Of a DNA stretch of 64,000 bases, positions 47,255-56,029 are shown piece after piece; position 1 is the stretch's first letter, and every line of letters starts with the position of its first letter. The translations under genes were made by a program, and so were the position numbers. The stretch is from Ruegeria sediminis (GTDB taxonomy: Bacteria > Pseudomonadota > Alphaproteobacteria > Rhodobacterales > Rhodobacteraceae), in contig NZ_VCPD01000003.1 of assembly GCF_005938215.1 (NCBI RefSeq), positions 124,001 to 188,000 on the forward strand, in the 5' to 3' direction. The notes beneath the pieces are model-generated. The model saw only the letters and a list, made by a program, of their open reading frames with translations. It was not told the origin of the DNA and did not search any database.

Positions 47255-48088
47255 TCAGCGGCGGGTCAGGGAAAGCGGCATGTGCCGGTTGACGTCCTTG
47301 TAGAGAAGGTAGCGGAAACGCCCCGGCCCGCCCGCATAGCAGGCTTGCGGGCAAAAGGCGCGCAGCCACATGTAGTCGCCCGCCTCGACCTCGACCCAAT
47401 CCTGATTGAGCCGGTATACCGCCTTGCCTTCGAGAACGTATAGCCCGTGTTCCATCACGTGCGTCTCGGCAAAGGGGATCACGCCACCGGGTTCGAAGGT
47501 GACGATGGTGACGTGCATGTCGTGCCGCAGGTCGGCGGGATCGACAAAGCGCGTGGTGGCCCAGCGCCCTTCGGTTCCGGGCATCGGTGTCGGTGCGATG
47601 TCGCGTTCGTTGGCGATGACCGGGTCCGGCGCCGGCAAGCCCGGAACGGCCTCGTAGGCCTTGCGGATCCAGTGAAAGCGGGCCACCGGACCGGCGCGGT
47701 TGTGCAGGGTCCAGTCGCTGCCCGGCGGGACATAGGCGTATCCGCCCGTTTCGAGCACATGAATTGAGCCGCCGATCGTCAACGTCACGGCCCCCTCGAC
47801 CACGAAGATCACGCCTTCGGCTTCGGGGTCGGTCTCGGGCCGGTCGCTGCCGCCTCCGGGCTGAATTTCCATTATGTATTGCGAAAAGGTTTCGGCAAAG
47901 CCGCTCAGCGGGCGGGACAGGACCCAGAGGCGGGTGCCCTCCCAGAAGGGCAGGAAGCTGGTCACGATGTCGCGCATGGTGCCTTTCGGGACAACCGCAT
48001 AGGCTTCGGTGAACATGGCGCGGTCGGTCAGGAGTTGCTCCTGGCCCGGATGACCGCCTGTGGGGGCATAATAGGAAGGACGTTCCAT
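47255..48088 (-). CDS. allE: (S)-ureidoglycine aminohydrolase (bicupin)
   Basis: A 277-residue bicupin. The N-terminal SYYAPTGGHPGQ and TRLWVLSRPLSGFAETFSQYIMEI and the C-terminal metal-binding cupin (HDMHVTIVTFEPGGVIPFAETHVMEHGLYVLEGKAVYRL) are characteristic, as is FCPQACYAGGPGRFRYLLYKDVNRH. The enzyme releases ammonia from ureidoglycine in allantoin breakdown, using manganese. The ATG at 48088 has GAGGAT upstream. No allantoinase or allantoicase gene is in the window, so it is separated from the rest of the pathway. Confidence 0.9.
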   Translation of the reverse strand: MERPSYYAPTGGHPGQEQLLTDRAMFTEAYAVVPKGTMRDIVTSFLPFWEGTRLWVLSRPLSGFAETFSQYIMEIQPGGGSDRPETDPEAEGVIFVVEGAVTLTIGGSIHVLETGGYAYVPPGSDWTLHNRAGPVARFHWIRKAYEAVPGLPAPDPVIANERDIAPTPMPGTEGRWATTRFVDPADLRHDMHVTIVTFEPGGVIPFAETHVMEHGLYVLEGKAVYRLNQDWVEVEAGDYMWLRAFCPQACYAGGPGRFRYLLYKDVNRHMPLSLTRR

Positions 48089-48260
48089 CGGGATCCTCTG
48101 TTCGTTTCCGGGCAATATGAGCGCAAAGCCGGGGCGGTCCTAGCGGCGGTGTCCTGATAGGTTTGTTCGGGATATTTTGAAGATGGCGGCCGGGTTTGGA
48201 CAAGCGGCCTACGGAGGGATATCGTTGACGAGACATGGATTTCGGTTTCGCGAGGCAGTC

Positions 48261-48617
48261 ATGAAAGCTTGGGTATGCACGGTCCTGGTGACTGCGGCGC
48301 TGTTCTTTTCGGGATCGGAAGGGCAGGCCAAGCCACTGTCGCGAATGGTCGCGGAACTGGGGCTGAGCCCGGCGGATTTCGAGATGCAGAATGCGGCCGC
48401 AGCTTCGCTGTTTGCCAAGGGCCGGCCGCTAGTGGGGCAGGAGGCGTCATGGTCCAATCCGGACACCGGATCGAAGGGCACCGTTCGCGTTCGCGAGATG
48501 CAGGAAGATTGCGCGCATCTACAGCATTTCGTCGTGTCGGGAAAGACCGGCCAGACCCGCGAAATCCGCACGCGGCGATGCCTGGATGCCGGCGGCAACT
48601 GGATCCTGACGCCCTGA
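48261..48617 (+). CDS. Small exported protein resembling the C-terminal part of alphaproteobacterial surface antigens
   Basis: A 118-residue protein with a signal peptide (AWVCTVLVTAALFFSGSEGQA). The mature region has the pattern WSNPDTGSKGTVRV, then EDCAHLQHFVV, then RTRRCLDAGGNWIL, a two-cysteine arrangement reminiscent of the RT0821/17-kDa-type surface proteins, which end with a cysteine plus DG.W. The likeness is by pattern only. The ATG at 48261 starts the signal; a GAGG sequence is upstream. It is divergent from allE. Confidence 0.6.
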   Translation: MKAWVCTVLVTAALFFSGSEGQAKPLSRMVAELGLSPADFEMQNAAAASLFAKGRPLVGQEASWSNPDTGSKGTVRVREMQEDCAHLQHFVVSGKTGQTREIRTRRCLDAGGNWILTP

Positions 48618-48755
48618 AGCCTGAGGTGCCGTCCCGCCGCCGATCCAATCGCTGCTTGAGCGAGCGCAATAATCGACTATGCAGATTCCATGCGCTCGCC
48701 TTGCCTGCTCTGGCGCAAGGAGAGGGAACAACCGCAGTTCAGGGGAAACAGGGAC

Positions 48756-49115
48756 ATGAAATACACGGAAGAACACGAGTGGCTCGAGGCCGACGGTGAC
48801 GTGGTGACGGTGGGAATCACCGCTCATGCCGCGGAGCAGTTGGGCGACGTGGTATTTGTCGAACTGCCCGAAGTGGGCACCGAGGTAAGCAAGGACGACG
48901 AGATCGTGGTGATCGAGTCGGTCAAGGCCGCGTCCGACATTCTTGCCCCGCTGGATGGCGAGATCGTCGAGGTGAACGAGGTGCTGACCGACAACCCGGG
49001 ACTGGTCAACGAGGATCCGACCGGCGACGCTTGGTTCTTCAAGATCAAGGTCACCGACATGTCGCCGATGGACGATTACATGGACGAAGCGGCCTACAAC
49101 GAATTCATCGGATAG
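48756..49115 (+). CDS. gcvH: Glycine cleavage system H protein
   Basis: A 119-residue lipoyl carrier. The lipoylation lysine is in [14 protein letters not shown] near residue 64, and the start is [22 protein letters not shown]. It shuttles the aminomethyl group between the P, T and L proteins of glycine cleavage. The gene is on its own: no gcvT or gcvP is adjacent and no glycine riboswitch is seen in the 138 bases upstream. The ATG at 48756 is chosen over an in-frame start 66 bases earlier. Confidence 0.95.
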   Translation: MKYTEEHEWLEADGDVVTVGITAHAAEQLGDVVFVELPEVGTEVSKDDEIVVIESVKAASDILAPLDGEIVEVNEVLTDNPGLVNEDPTGDAWFFKIKVTDMSPMDDYMDEAAYNEFIG

Positions 49116-49119
49116 GGCG

Positions 49120-50055
49120 TCAGTAACCGCGATTTCGGTCCACTTCGTGCAACAGGGGTTCCTCGGCGCCGAGGCGGCGGAAGTTCTCGGCCACGTCTTT
49201 CATGGCGTCGCCCAGGTGCCACCCCGAAACATGCGGCGTGATGGTGATGCGGGGATGGCGCCAAAGCGGGCTTTCGGCGGGCAAAGGTTCCTCGCGCACC
49301 ACGTCCAGAACCGCGTGCCCCGGCGTCCCGGCATCCAGTGCCGACATCAGGGCGGTTTCGTCGATCAGATCGCCGCGCCCGGCGTTGAGCAGCTGGCTGC
49401 CGGGCTTCATCGCCGCCAGAAGCCCGGCGTCAAACAATCCCACTGTCTCCGGCGTCGACGGCAGGATGGCGCAAACGTGATCGCATTCTGCCAACAGCGC
49501 GGGAAGGGCTGCCGCGCCATCGCGGCAATCGATACCTTCGATGTCCTTGCGCGAACGGCTCCACCCTTTCACCTGGAACCCGAGATCGCGCAGCATCCGC
49601 GCGGTGCGCGCACCGATGTGCCCAAGGCCGAAGACGCCGACGACCGTATCCGGCGTGTACTTCGGTTCGACCGGTGTCCAAGCAGCCATGCGTTGTTCCG
49701 CTTCGTGCATCGGCATGTTGCGATGTGCGCGCAGGATGTAGGCGAGGAACCACTCGGCGATCTCGCGGGCGGGCGCGTCGGGTTTCAACCGCGTCACGCG
49801 GACATGGCCGGGCAGGGCCGGATTGCGGACGATGGTTTCCACGCCCGCGCCAAGTTTCTGGACAAGCCGCAGGTTCGGCAGCTGCGCGACGCGTTCCGGG
49901 TTCAAGCCAACCACCGCCATCATGGTGATTTCATCGGGGTTTCCGATTGCATCCGGCGTGCGGATGTCCGCTTGGGGGAACTGGTCCCGCACCTGTTCGG
50001 CGATTTCCGCGTCGGTCATCCACCCCGACATTCCGGTCTCGATCAACAGCGCCAT
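49120..50055 (-). CDS. D-2-hydroxyacid dehydrogenase, glyoxylate/hydroxypyruvate reductase A-like
   Basis: A 311-residue NAD(P)-dependent dehydrogenase. The dinucleotide-binding motif is VVGVFGLGHIGARTARML near residue 145. The catalytic arginine is in LLNAGRGDLIDETAL, the glutamate in VREEPLPAESPLW and the histidine in ITPHVSGWH. The GhrA-like short length and ALLIETGM start suggest glyoxylate or hydroxypyruvate reduction. It converges with gcvH with 4 bases between stops, a suggestive pairing because glyoxylate and hydroxypyruvate are close to glycine and serine metabolism. Confidence 0.86.
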   Translation of the reverse strand: MALLIETGMSGWMTDAEIAEQVRDQFPQADIRTPDAIGNPDEITMMAVVGLNPERVAQLPNLRLVQKLGAGVETIVRNPALPGHVRVTRLKPDAPAREIAEWFLAYILRAHRNMPMHEAEQRMAAWTPVEPKYTPDTVVGVFGLGHIGARTARMLRDLGFQVKGWSRSRKDIEGIDCRDGAAALPALLAECDHVCAILPSTPETVGLFDAGLLAAMKPGSQLLNAGRGDLIDETALMSALDAGTPGHAVLDVVREEPLPAESPLWRHPRITITPHVSGWHLGDAMKDVAENFRRLGAEEPLLHEVDRNRGY

Positions 50056-50085
50056 GAGCTCGGCCTCCCTTGCATTTTCACGCTT

Positions 50086-50100
50086 GTGACGTTCCGTCAC
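50086..50100. promoter_or_regulatory. Perfect palindrome in the divergent hydroxyacid dehydrogenase / acyl-CoA dehydrogenase region
   Basis: GTGACG-TTC-CGTCAC is a perfect 6-base inverted repeat with a 3-base spacer in the 126-base divergent intergenic region, 31 bases from the hydroxyacid dehydrogenase start and 82 bases from the acyl-CoA dehydrogenase start. It has the size of a TetR- or GntR-type operator half-site pair. No regulator gene is next to it. Confidence 0.4.
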
Positions 50101-50181
50101 GCAACTGGACTTTGTCCGCGCAGCTAAGTCATCCTTCGGCCCAAGGTAAAGCCCGGTAGGCCGGTCGGAGGAGACAGTTTC

Positions 50182-51417
50182 ATGAACATGACATTCGGGA
50201 TGCGGGACGAGAACCGCAAGCTCTTGCAGCGCGTCGCCACGATGGTGCGGGACGAGATCATGCCGCTGGAAGAGGAATACCAGGCCGAGATCGGCAAGGG
50301 CGATCGGTGGCAATATACCGAGCGTCAGGCCGAGATCCTCGAGGGGTTGAAGGCCAAGGCCAAGGCCGCGGGTCTGTGGAATTTCTGGCTGACCGACAGC
50401 GACAAGGGGTTTGGCCTGACAACGGTCGAATACGCCTATTTCGCCGAGGAGATGGGCAAGACGCCCTTGGGGGCCGAGGTGTTCAACTGTTCGGCGCCCG
50501 ATACCGGCAACATGGAAGTGTTCGAACGCTACGGCTCGGAAAAGATGAAGAAGCAATGGCTCAAGCCGCTGCTCGAGGGCGAGATCCGCTCGGCCTACCT
50601 GATGACCGAACCGGAAGTGGCCAGTTCCGACGCCACCAACATCTCGATGTCCTGCGTCCGGGACGGGGACGAATACGTACTGAACGGCGAGAAATGGTGG
50701 GCTTCGGGGGCCGGCGACCCGCGTTGCAAGGTCTATATCGTCATGGTCAAGACCGGGGGCGAAGAACTGCCCAAACATCAGCGCCAGTCGATGATCGTGG
50801 TGCCGGCGGATACGCCCGGCATCGAGGTGTTGCGGCCGATGGAAGTCTATGGTCACGACGACGCGCCGCACGGGCACATGCACATCCGGCTTACCAACGT
50901 GCGCGTTCCCGCCGAGAACATCCTTCTGGGCGAGGGCCGGGGCTTCGAGATTGCGCAGGGCCGCCTGGGGCCGGGCCGTATCCACCACTGCATGCGCGCC
51001 ATCGGTCAGGCCGAGATCGCGCTTGAGCGCATGTGCAAGCGGTCGATGCAGCGCGAAGCTTTCGGCAAGAAGCTGGCGCAACTGGGCGCGAATTACGACA
51101 TCATCGCCGAATGCCGAATGGAGATCGAGATGGCGCGTCTGCTGTGCCTCAAGGCCGCCTGGTACATGGATCAGGGCGATGCCCGGGCGGCGGCGCCGTG
51201 GATCAGCCAGATCAAGGTCGTGGCCCCGCGCGTGGCGCTCAAGGTGATCGACGAGGCGGTGCAGATGTTCGGCGGGCAGGGCGTCAGCCAGGACACGCCG
51301 CTGGCCATCGCCTGGACTCATGTGCGGACGCTGCGTCTGGCCGACGGCCCGGACGCGGTTCATCGACGGCAGGTGGCGCGGGCCGAGTTGAAGAAGCACA
51401 CGCAGGAGAAAGTCTGA
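50182..51417 (+). CDS. Acyl-CoA dehydrogenase
   Basis: A 411-residue flavoprotein. The FAD and substrate region has [21 protein letters not shown] and [19 protein letters not shown]; the C-terminal helical domain has [38 protein letters not shown]. The residue equivalent to the long-chain/short-chain catalytic base lies in the TPLA block, not clearly a glutamate, as in the ACAD10/11-like branch with [32 protein letters not shown]. It likely acts in fatty acid or branched acyl-CoA breakdown. A thioesterase gene follows within 14 bases. Confidence 0.9.
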   Translation: MNMTFGMRDENRKLLQRVATMVRDEIMPLEEEYQAEIGKGDRWQYTERQAEILEGLKAKAKAAGLWNFWLTDSDKGFGLTTVEYAYFAEEMGKTPLGAEVFNCSAPDTGNMEVFERYGSEKMKKQWLKPLLEGEIRSAYLMTEPEVASSDATNISMSCVRDGDEYVLNGEKWWASGAGDPRCKVYIVMVKTGGEELPKHQRQSMIVVPADTPGIEVLRPMEVYGHDDAPHGHMHIRLTNVRVPAENILLGEGRGFEIAQGRLGPGRIHHCMRAIGQAEIALERMCKRSMQREAFGKKLAQLGANYDIIAECRMEIEMARLLCLKAAWYMDQGDARAAAPWISQIKVVAPRVALKVIDEAVQMFGGQGVSQDTPLAIAWTHVRTLRLADGPDAVHRRQVARAELKKHTQEKV

Positions 51418-51430
51418 CCCGGGTGGCGTG

Positions 51431-52231
51431 ATGGAAAAGGAACGGGTCCGCGAATCATATTTCCACCTCGGGGCGGGCGGCGTTTTCGTCGGCAACGACC
51501 CGGTCCGGGGGCCGTGGTCGCCGGACCATTGCCATGCCGGTCCGGTCACGGGGCTGATTGCCCGAGCGGCCGAGCGGGAGGTAGGTCCGGAAAAGATGCT
51601 GACCCGCCTGACGGTGGACGTGCTGCGCCCCTTGCCCTTGACCGGGCTCAGGGTATCGGCCGAGACCGTGCGCCACACGAGGACATTGGCGACGACACGC
51701 GTGACGGTGCATGATCCGGACGAGACGCTCTGCGCCACCGCCACGACGATGCACCTTGTGCGCAAGAAGATGGGAGAGGTGCGGAACGCGCAGGTGCCGT
51801 CCCCCCGCATTGAAGACGCCGAACCGGGACCGTTCCCGATCCGACAGGCGCGTCACGATCTGCCGTATTTCGCGCAGTTCGTCGATGTCCTGTATCCCAA
51901 AGGCCAAAGCCACGATCCGGGACCCAAGACCATCTGGATGCGCGCGCCGCCGCTGTTGGAGGGGGAGCGGCAATCGCCGATCCAGTCGCTTTGCCCGCTT
52001 GCAGATTGCGGCAACGGCATTTCCTGGAACGCGCCGCCCACCGAGATGGGCTTCATGAACACCGACCTGTCCGTCCATGTCCATCGCGAGCCGGTCTCGG
52101 AATGGCTCGCTTCCGAATCTGTTTCGCATTGGCACGCAAATGGCATCGGCATGGCTCAGGCAGTGCTATACGACACGAACGGGCCCGTCGCGACCGCGCT
52201 GCAGACGCTGGTCCTGTTCCCGCCCGGATAA
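51431..52231 (+). CDS. TesB-like double-hotdog acyl-CoA thioesterase family protein
   Basis: A 266-residue protein with two hotdog halves. The first has YFHLGAGGVFVGNDPVRGPWSPDHCHAGPVTGLIARA and LTRLTVDVLRPLPLTG; the second has FMNTDLSVHVHREPVSEWLASESVSHW and GIGMAQAVLYDTNGPVATALQTLVLF. This is the TesB-type layout of thioesterase-like proteins. It is just downstream of the acyl-CoA dehydrogenase gene and so probably acts on its acyl-CoA pool. The ATG at 51431 is preferred to a GTG one codon earlier. Confidence 0.78.
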   Translation: MEKERVRESYFHLGAGGVFVGNDPVRGPWSPDHCHAGPVTGLIARAAEREVGPEKMLTRLTVDVLRPLPLTGLRVSAETVRHTRTLATTRVTVHDPDETLCATATTMHLVRKKMGEVRNAQVPSPRIEDAEPGPFPIRQARHDLPYFAQFVDVLYPKGQSHDPGPKTIWMRAPPLLEGERQSPIQSLCPLADCGNGISWNAPPTEMGFMNTDLSVHVHREPVSEWLASESVSHWHANGIGMAQAVLYDTNGPVATALQTLVLFPPG

Positions 52232-52233
52232 GG

Positions 52234-53001
52234 TCAGGCGAAAGGGTCGGCCGGGTATCCGACTCGTGCCAGATACAGACCCTGCGGAGGGCTGACCGGC
52301 CCGCAAGCCGCGCGATCCGCCGCTTCGAGCGCCTGCCTGACGTCCGAAGGCGACCAGGCCCCGGCTCCGACGCGCTCAAGCGTGCCGACAAAGCTGCGCA
52401 CCTGATTGTGCAGGAAAGACCGGGCACGCACGTGGAAATGCACCTCGGGCCCCGAAAATCCGTCAACCGGTTCGATCCGCAACTCGTCCAGAGTTTTTAC
52501 CGGGCTGGCGGACTGGCAGATCGACGAGCGGAAGGTCGTGAAATCGTGCTGCCCCACCAGCTTGTCCGCCGCTTCCTGCATCGCCGCCACGTCCAGCGTC
52601 TGGTTGATCTGCCAAACCTGACCTTTGTCATGCGTAGCAGGGGCCCGGCGGATCAGGATGCGGAACAGGTACTGCCGTTCGGTCGCCGTGAACCTTGCGT
52701 GCCAGTCGTCTTCGACCTGCGCGGCCGCCAGAATCGCGACGGGCAGCGGTTTGAGGTGATAGTTCAGGGCCTCGGACAGGCGGAATGGATCCCAGTCCTT
52801 GATGAGGTCGCAATGGGCGACCTGTCCCAAGGCGTGAACGCCCGCGTCGGTTCGCCCGGCCGCCGCGATCATGTGCGGCCCCCGTTCGAGACGCGCCAGC
52901 GCGTCCTCGATCGCGCCTTGAACCGACGGCAGCTCCTTCTGGCGCTGCCAACCCGCGAAAGGCGCGCCCTGGTATTCGACTTTCAACGCGAAACGTGGCA
53001 T
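52234..53001 (-). CDS. truA: tRNA pseudouridine(38-40) synthase TruA
   Basis: A 255-residue synthase. The catalytic aspartate is in [17 protein letters not shown] near residue 52, with the start [21 protein letters not shown] and the late block [21 protein letters not shown]. It makes pseudouridine at positions 38-40 of the anticodon arm. The ATG at 53001 gives the standard start. It converges with the thioesterase gene with only 2 bases between them. Confidence 0.96.
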   Translation of the reverse strand: MPRFALKVEYQGAPFAGWQRQKELPSVQGAIEDALARLERGPHMIAAAGRTDAGVHALGQVAHCDLIKDWDPFRLSEALNYHLKPLPVAILAAAQVEDDWHARFTATERQYLFRILIRRAPATHDKGQVWQINQTLDVAAMQEAADKLVGQHDFTTFRSSICQSASPVKTLDELRIEPVDGFSGPEVHFHVRARSFLHNQVRSFVGTLERVGAGAWSPSDVRQALEAADRAACGPVSPPQGLYLARVGYPADPFA

Positions 53002-53115
53002 GTGCCGCTGGTATCGCGCACTGCAGGCCACGGCAAGGCCGGCCTTTGCAAAAGCTCTGGCAACCAGGGCAACCCCTTCCTATCTTGAAAGAAACGAAAA
53101 GGGCAGGGCAGCGGC

Positions 53116-54531
53116 TTGGTCATCTCAACTCTGGCAGACAACCTTGTGCGCGGCGTCGAAACCGTCGGAGACCGGATTTCCGAAACCTTCTTCGAACCCG
53201 TGATCCGGCTGGGCGTCACCGGGTTGGCCCGCTCGGGCAAGACGGTGTTCATCTCCTCGCTGGTGGCGAACCTCCTGGACCGGGGGCGGATGCCCGGGCT
53301 GGCCGCCGCGCAGGAAGGGCGGATCGCGGCCGCCTATCTTCAGCCGCAGCCGGACGACACCGTGCCGCGCTTCGACTATGAAACCCATCTGGCCGCGCTC
53401 ACCGGCCCTGCGCCGCATTGGCCGGACAGCACCCGTGCGGTGTCGGAACTGCGCCTGTCGCTGAGGGTCAGGCCCGCTGGCCTGCTGGCCGGGTTGCAGG
53501 GGCCGCGCACCGTACACCTGGATATCGTCGACTATCCCGGCGAGTGGCTGCTGGATTTGGGCCTTCTGGACAAGTCCTATGATGAGTGGTCGGCGGAGAC
53601 ACTGGCGCGGATCGGACCCCGTTCGGAAGCGGCCGCCTATCTGGCAGAGGCGCGCGGCGCCGATCCGGCCGGTTCGCATGAGGAACCTGTGGCGCAGCGA
53701 CTGGCCCGGTCTTTCACCGACTACCTTGGTGCCGCGCGGGACGCCGGTTTCTATGACTGCACGCCAGGTCGGTTTCTGCTGCCCGGAGATCTGGCGGGCT
53801 CTCCGGTTCTGACGTTTGCGCCGCTGCCGGTCGATGGGCCTTCCCGCCGGAAATCGTTGCACCGCGAGATGGAGCGGCGGTACGAGGCCTACAAGGCGCA
53901 GGTGGTGAAGCCGTTCTTTCGCGACCATTTCGCGCGCATCGACCGGCAGATCGTGCTGGTCGATGCACTGGGGGCCATCCACAGCGGTCCACGGGCGGTC
54001 GAGGATATGCGTCGGGCGATGGCGGATATCCTCGGGGCCTTCCGGCCGGGGCGGAACGCCTGGCTCAGCCAGCTTTTACTGGGCAAACGGGTCGAGAAGA
54101 TCCTGTTCGCGGCAACCAAGGCCGATCATCTGCACCACCTGCAGCATCCCAAGCTGACGGCCATCATGGAGGCGCTGACCCGCGACGCCCGTGACCGCGC
54201 GAGTTTTGCCGGGGCCGAGACGTCAGCCCTGTCGCTTGCCGCCCTGCGCGCGACCACCGAAGAAATGCGCTGCCATGACGGGCGGGAACTGCCGTGCGTC
54301 AGGGGCACGCTTCTCGAGACGAAAAAGCAGGCGGCCTTCTATCCCGGCGCACTGCCCGAGGATCCTGCCCATCTGCTGGGCCCGGCGAGGGAGGGCGCGC
54401 AGGCGTGGTTGTCCGAGGATTATGGCTTCATGGCCTTTTCGCCCGCGCGCCTGACGTTGCAGCCGGGCGACGGGCCGCCGCATATCCGGCTGGATAGGGC
54501 CGCGCAGTTCCTGATCGGAGACCGGCTATGA
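53116..54531 (+). CDS. ycjX: YcjX family P-loop NTPase (DUF463)
   Basis: A 471-residue protein of the YcjX family. The Walker A-like P-loop is RLGVTGLARSGKTVFISSLV near residue 36. Later blocks are TVHLDIVDYPGEWLLDLGLL, the switch-II-like region, and KILFAATKADHLHHLQHP, with a TKAD G4-like motif. It is a stress-linked GTPase-like protein with no firm function. It begins with TTG at 53116 and is 24 bases upstream of nothing but truA, from which it diverges. It overlaps the next gene by 4 bases. Confidence 0.88.
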   Translation: MVISTLADNLVRGVETVGDRISETFFEPVIRLGVTGLARSGKTVFISSLVANLLDRGRMPGLAAAQEGRIAAAYLQPQPDDTVPRFDYETHLAALTGPAPHWPDSTRAVSELRLSLRVRPAGLLAGLQGPRTVHLDIVDYPGEWLLDLGLLDKSYDEWSAETLARIGPRSEAAAYLAEARGADPAGSHEEPVAQRLARSFTDYLGAARDAGFYDCTPGRFLLPGDLAGSPVLTFAPLPVDGPSRRKSLHREMERRYEAYKAQVVKPFFRDHFARIDRQIVLVDALGAIHSGPRAVEDMRRAMADILGAFRPGRNAWLSQLLLGKRVEKILFAATKADHLHHLQHPKLTAIMEALTRDARDRASFAGAETSALSLAALRATTEEMRCHDGRELPCVRGTLLETKKQAAFYPGALPEDPAHLLGPAREGAQAWLSEDYGFMAFSPARLTLQPGDGPPHIRLDRAAQFLIGDRL

Positions 54532-55001
54532 ACCCGATCCTGCGCCCTGCACGCAGTACCGACGCCGGCACGACCGGAGCAATCCTGCACGGTTTTTCGC
54601 GCGAAAACGACTGGATGCCCGAGCTGCATTCGCTGGCCGAAGCCATCGCCTTTTGCGGCACGATGATCGACCGGGGCTGGGTCACGGTGGTCGAGGAACA
54701 AGCCCAGGTACTCGGATTTCTGGCGCGCGACGGCCAGGAAATCTGCGCGCTTTATCTTTCTGGCCCGGCTCGGAGACAGGGGGTCGGGCGGCAACTGCTG
54801 GACGACGCCAAGGAAAAACGGGCGCGTCTGACACTCAGAACGTTCGAGGCCAACACTGCCGCCCGCCAGTTCTACGAACGGAACGGGTTCGTCGAAGCCG
54901 GGCGCAGCGATGGTGCGCGAAACGATGAAAACCTGCCTGACATCACATATGTCTGGCAAAAGGAGGACGACGGCCATGACCAACGGTCCGGTTCTGATTG
55001 A
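54528..55001 (+). CDS. GNAT-family N-acetyltransferase
   Basis: A 157-residue acetyltransferase. The acetyl-CoA loop is GFLARDGQEICALYLSGPARRQGVGRQLLDDAKE near residue 65, with the Q/R-x-x-G-x-G/A signature RRQGVGRQ, followed by LTLRTFEANTAARQFYERNGFVEAGR, the classical end of the fold. The acceptor is unknown. It starts in an ATGA overlap with ycjX and overlaps ycjF by 26 bases, so it is embedded in that operon. Confidence 0.85.
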   Translation: MNPILRPARSTDAGTTGAILHGFSRENDWMPELHSLAEAIAFCGTMIDRGWVTVVEEQAQVLGFLARDGQEICALYLSGPARRQGVGRQLLDDAKEKRARLTLRTFEANTAARQFYERNGFVEAGRSDGARNDENLPDITYVWQKEDDGHDQRSGSD

Positions 55002-55968
55002 CCTCGAAGGCGAAGCGCAATCCGCTCCGAACGTGTCCCAGGCGCCTCCGGTTCCGGACATGATCCCGCCGCAGGGTCAGGCGATGCAGGCGGCGGCCCG
55101 GATGGCGGCGCGCAAACCTTCAGCGCTGACCAAGTGGTTCTGGGGGCTGGCGCTGGCGGTGATCGGCGCGGTGGTTTCCGTCGCGGCCTGGGATTTCGCG
55201 ACATCGCTGGTCGAACGCGCGCCGATCCTGGGGTGGATCGTCACCGGGCTGCTGGCGGCGCTGGTACTTGTCGCGCTCGTTATCGCGCTGCGCGAGATGG
55301 CTGCTATTGGCCGCCTTGCGCGCGTGGACGAGTTGCGCCGGTCCGCCGATGCGGCGCTGGCGGCCGATGATCTGGCGCAGGCGCGCGCGGTCACCGAGCG
55401 TTTGGTTTCCTTCTACAAGGGCCGGGACGAAACCCGGTGGGGAAGGGAGCGCCTGTGCGAGCGGGCCGACGACCAGTTCGATGCGGTTGCCTTGTTGGCA
55501 TTGGCCGAGGATGAACTCCTCGCCCCGCTCGACGACGCCGCCAGCCGCGAGGTCGAGGCGGCCGCGCGGCAGGTTGCAACCGTGACTGCGCTGGTGCCGC
55601 TGGCGCTGGCTGATGTGGCGACGGCGCTGGCCGCTTCCCTGCGAATGATCCGCCGGATCGCCGAGATCTACGGTGGGCGGGCCGGATTCCTCGGCAGTTG
55701 GCGACTGACCCGGGCCGTTTTCGTGCATCTGGTGGCGACCGGCGCGGTCGCGGTGGGCGACGACTTGCTGGAGCCGATCCTTGGCGGCTCGATCCTCGGC
55801 AAGCTGTCCCGCCGTTTTGGCGAAGGTCTGGTCAACGGCGCCCTGAGCGCGCGCGTCGGCGTCGCAGCGATGGAGGTCTGCCGCCCCTTGCCATTTTCGC
55901 CGCGCCACAAGCCTTCTACCCGAGGCATGGTCAAACGCGCGCTGGGCGGGTTGTTTTCCAAGGGTTGA
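54976..55968 (+). CDS. ycjF: YcjF family inner membrane protein (DUF697)
   Basis: A 330-residue membrane protein. Two transmembrane helices are near residues 50-72 (FWGLALAVIGAVVSVAAWDFA) and 80-105, followed by a cytoplasmic region and the C-terminal DUF697 domain (ALVPLALADVATALAASLRMIRRIAEIYGGRAGFLGSWRLTRAVFVHLVATGAVAVGDDLL). YcjF usually pairs with YcjX; both are linked to phage-shock-like stress responses in enterobacteria. The ATG at 54976 has AGGAGG upstream. Confidence 0.85.
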   Translation: MTNGPVLIDLEGEAQSAPNVSQAPPVPDMIPPQGQAMQAAARMAARKPSALTKWFWGLALAVIGAVVSVAAWDFATSLVERAPILGWIVTGLLAALVLVALVIALREMAAIGRLARVDELRRSADAALAADDLAQARAVTERLVSFYKGRDETRWGRERLCERADDQFDAVALLALAEDELLAPLDDAASREVEAAARQVATVTALVPLALADVATALAASLRMIRRIAEIYGGRAGFLGSWRLTRAVFVHLVATGAVAVGDDLLEPILGGSILGKLSRRFGEGLVNGALSARVGVAAMEVCRPLPFSPRHKPSTRGMVKRALGGLFSKG

Positions 55969-56029
55969 TCTGACGCAAGGCCACTTTTGCCCCCTTGGCG
56001 CAGGATCATGAAAAGCGCGAGAGGGTGCC

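Noticed and set aside
48618..48755. Possible glycine riboswitch upstream of gcvH
   Set aside because: The 138-base gap lacks the tandem glycine aptamer core sequences and is too short for a typical double aptamer with expression platform.
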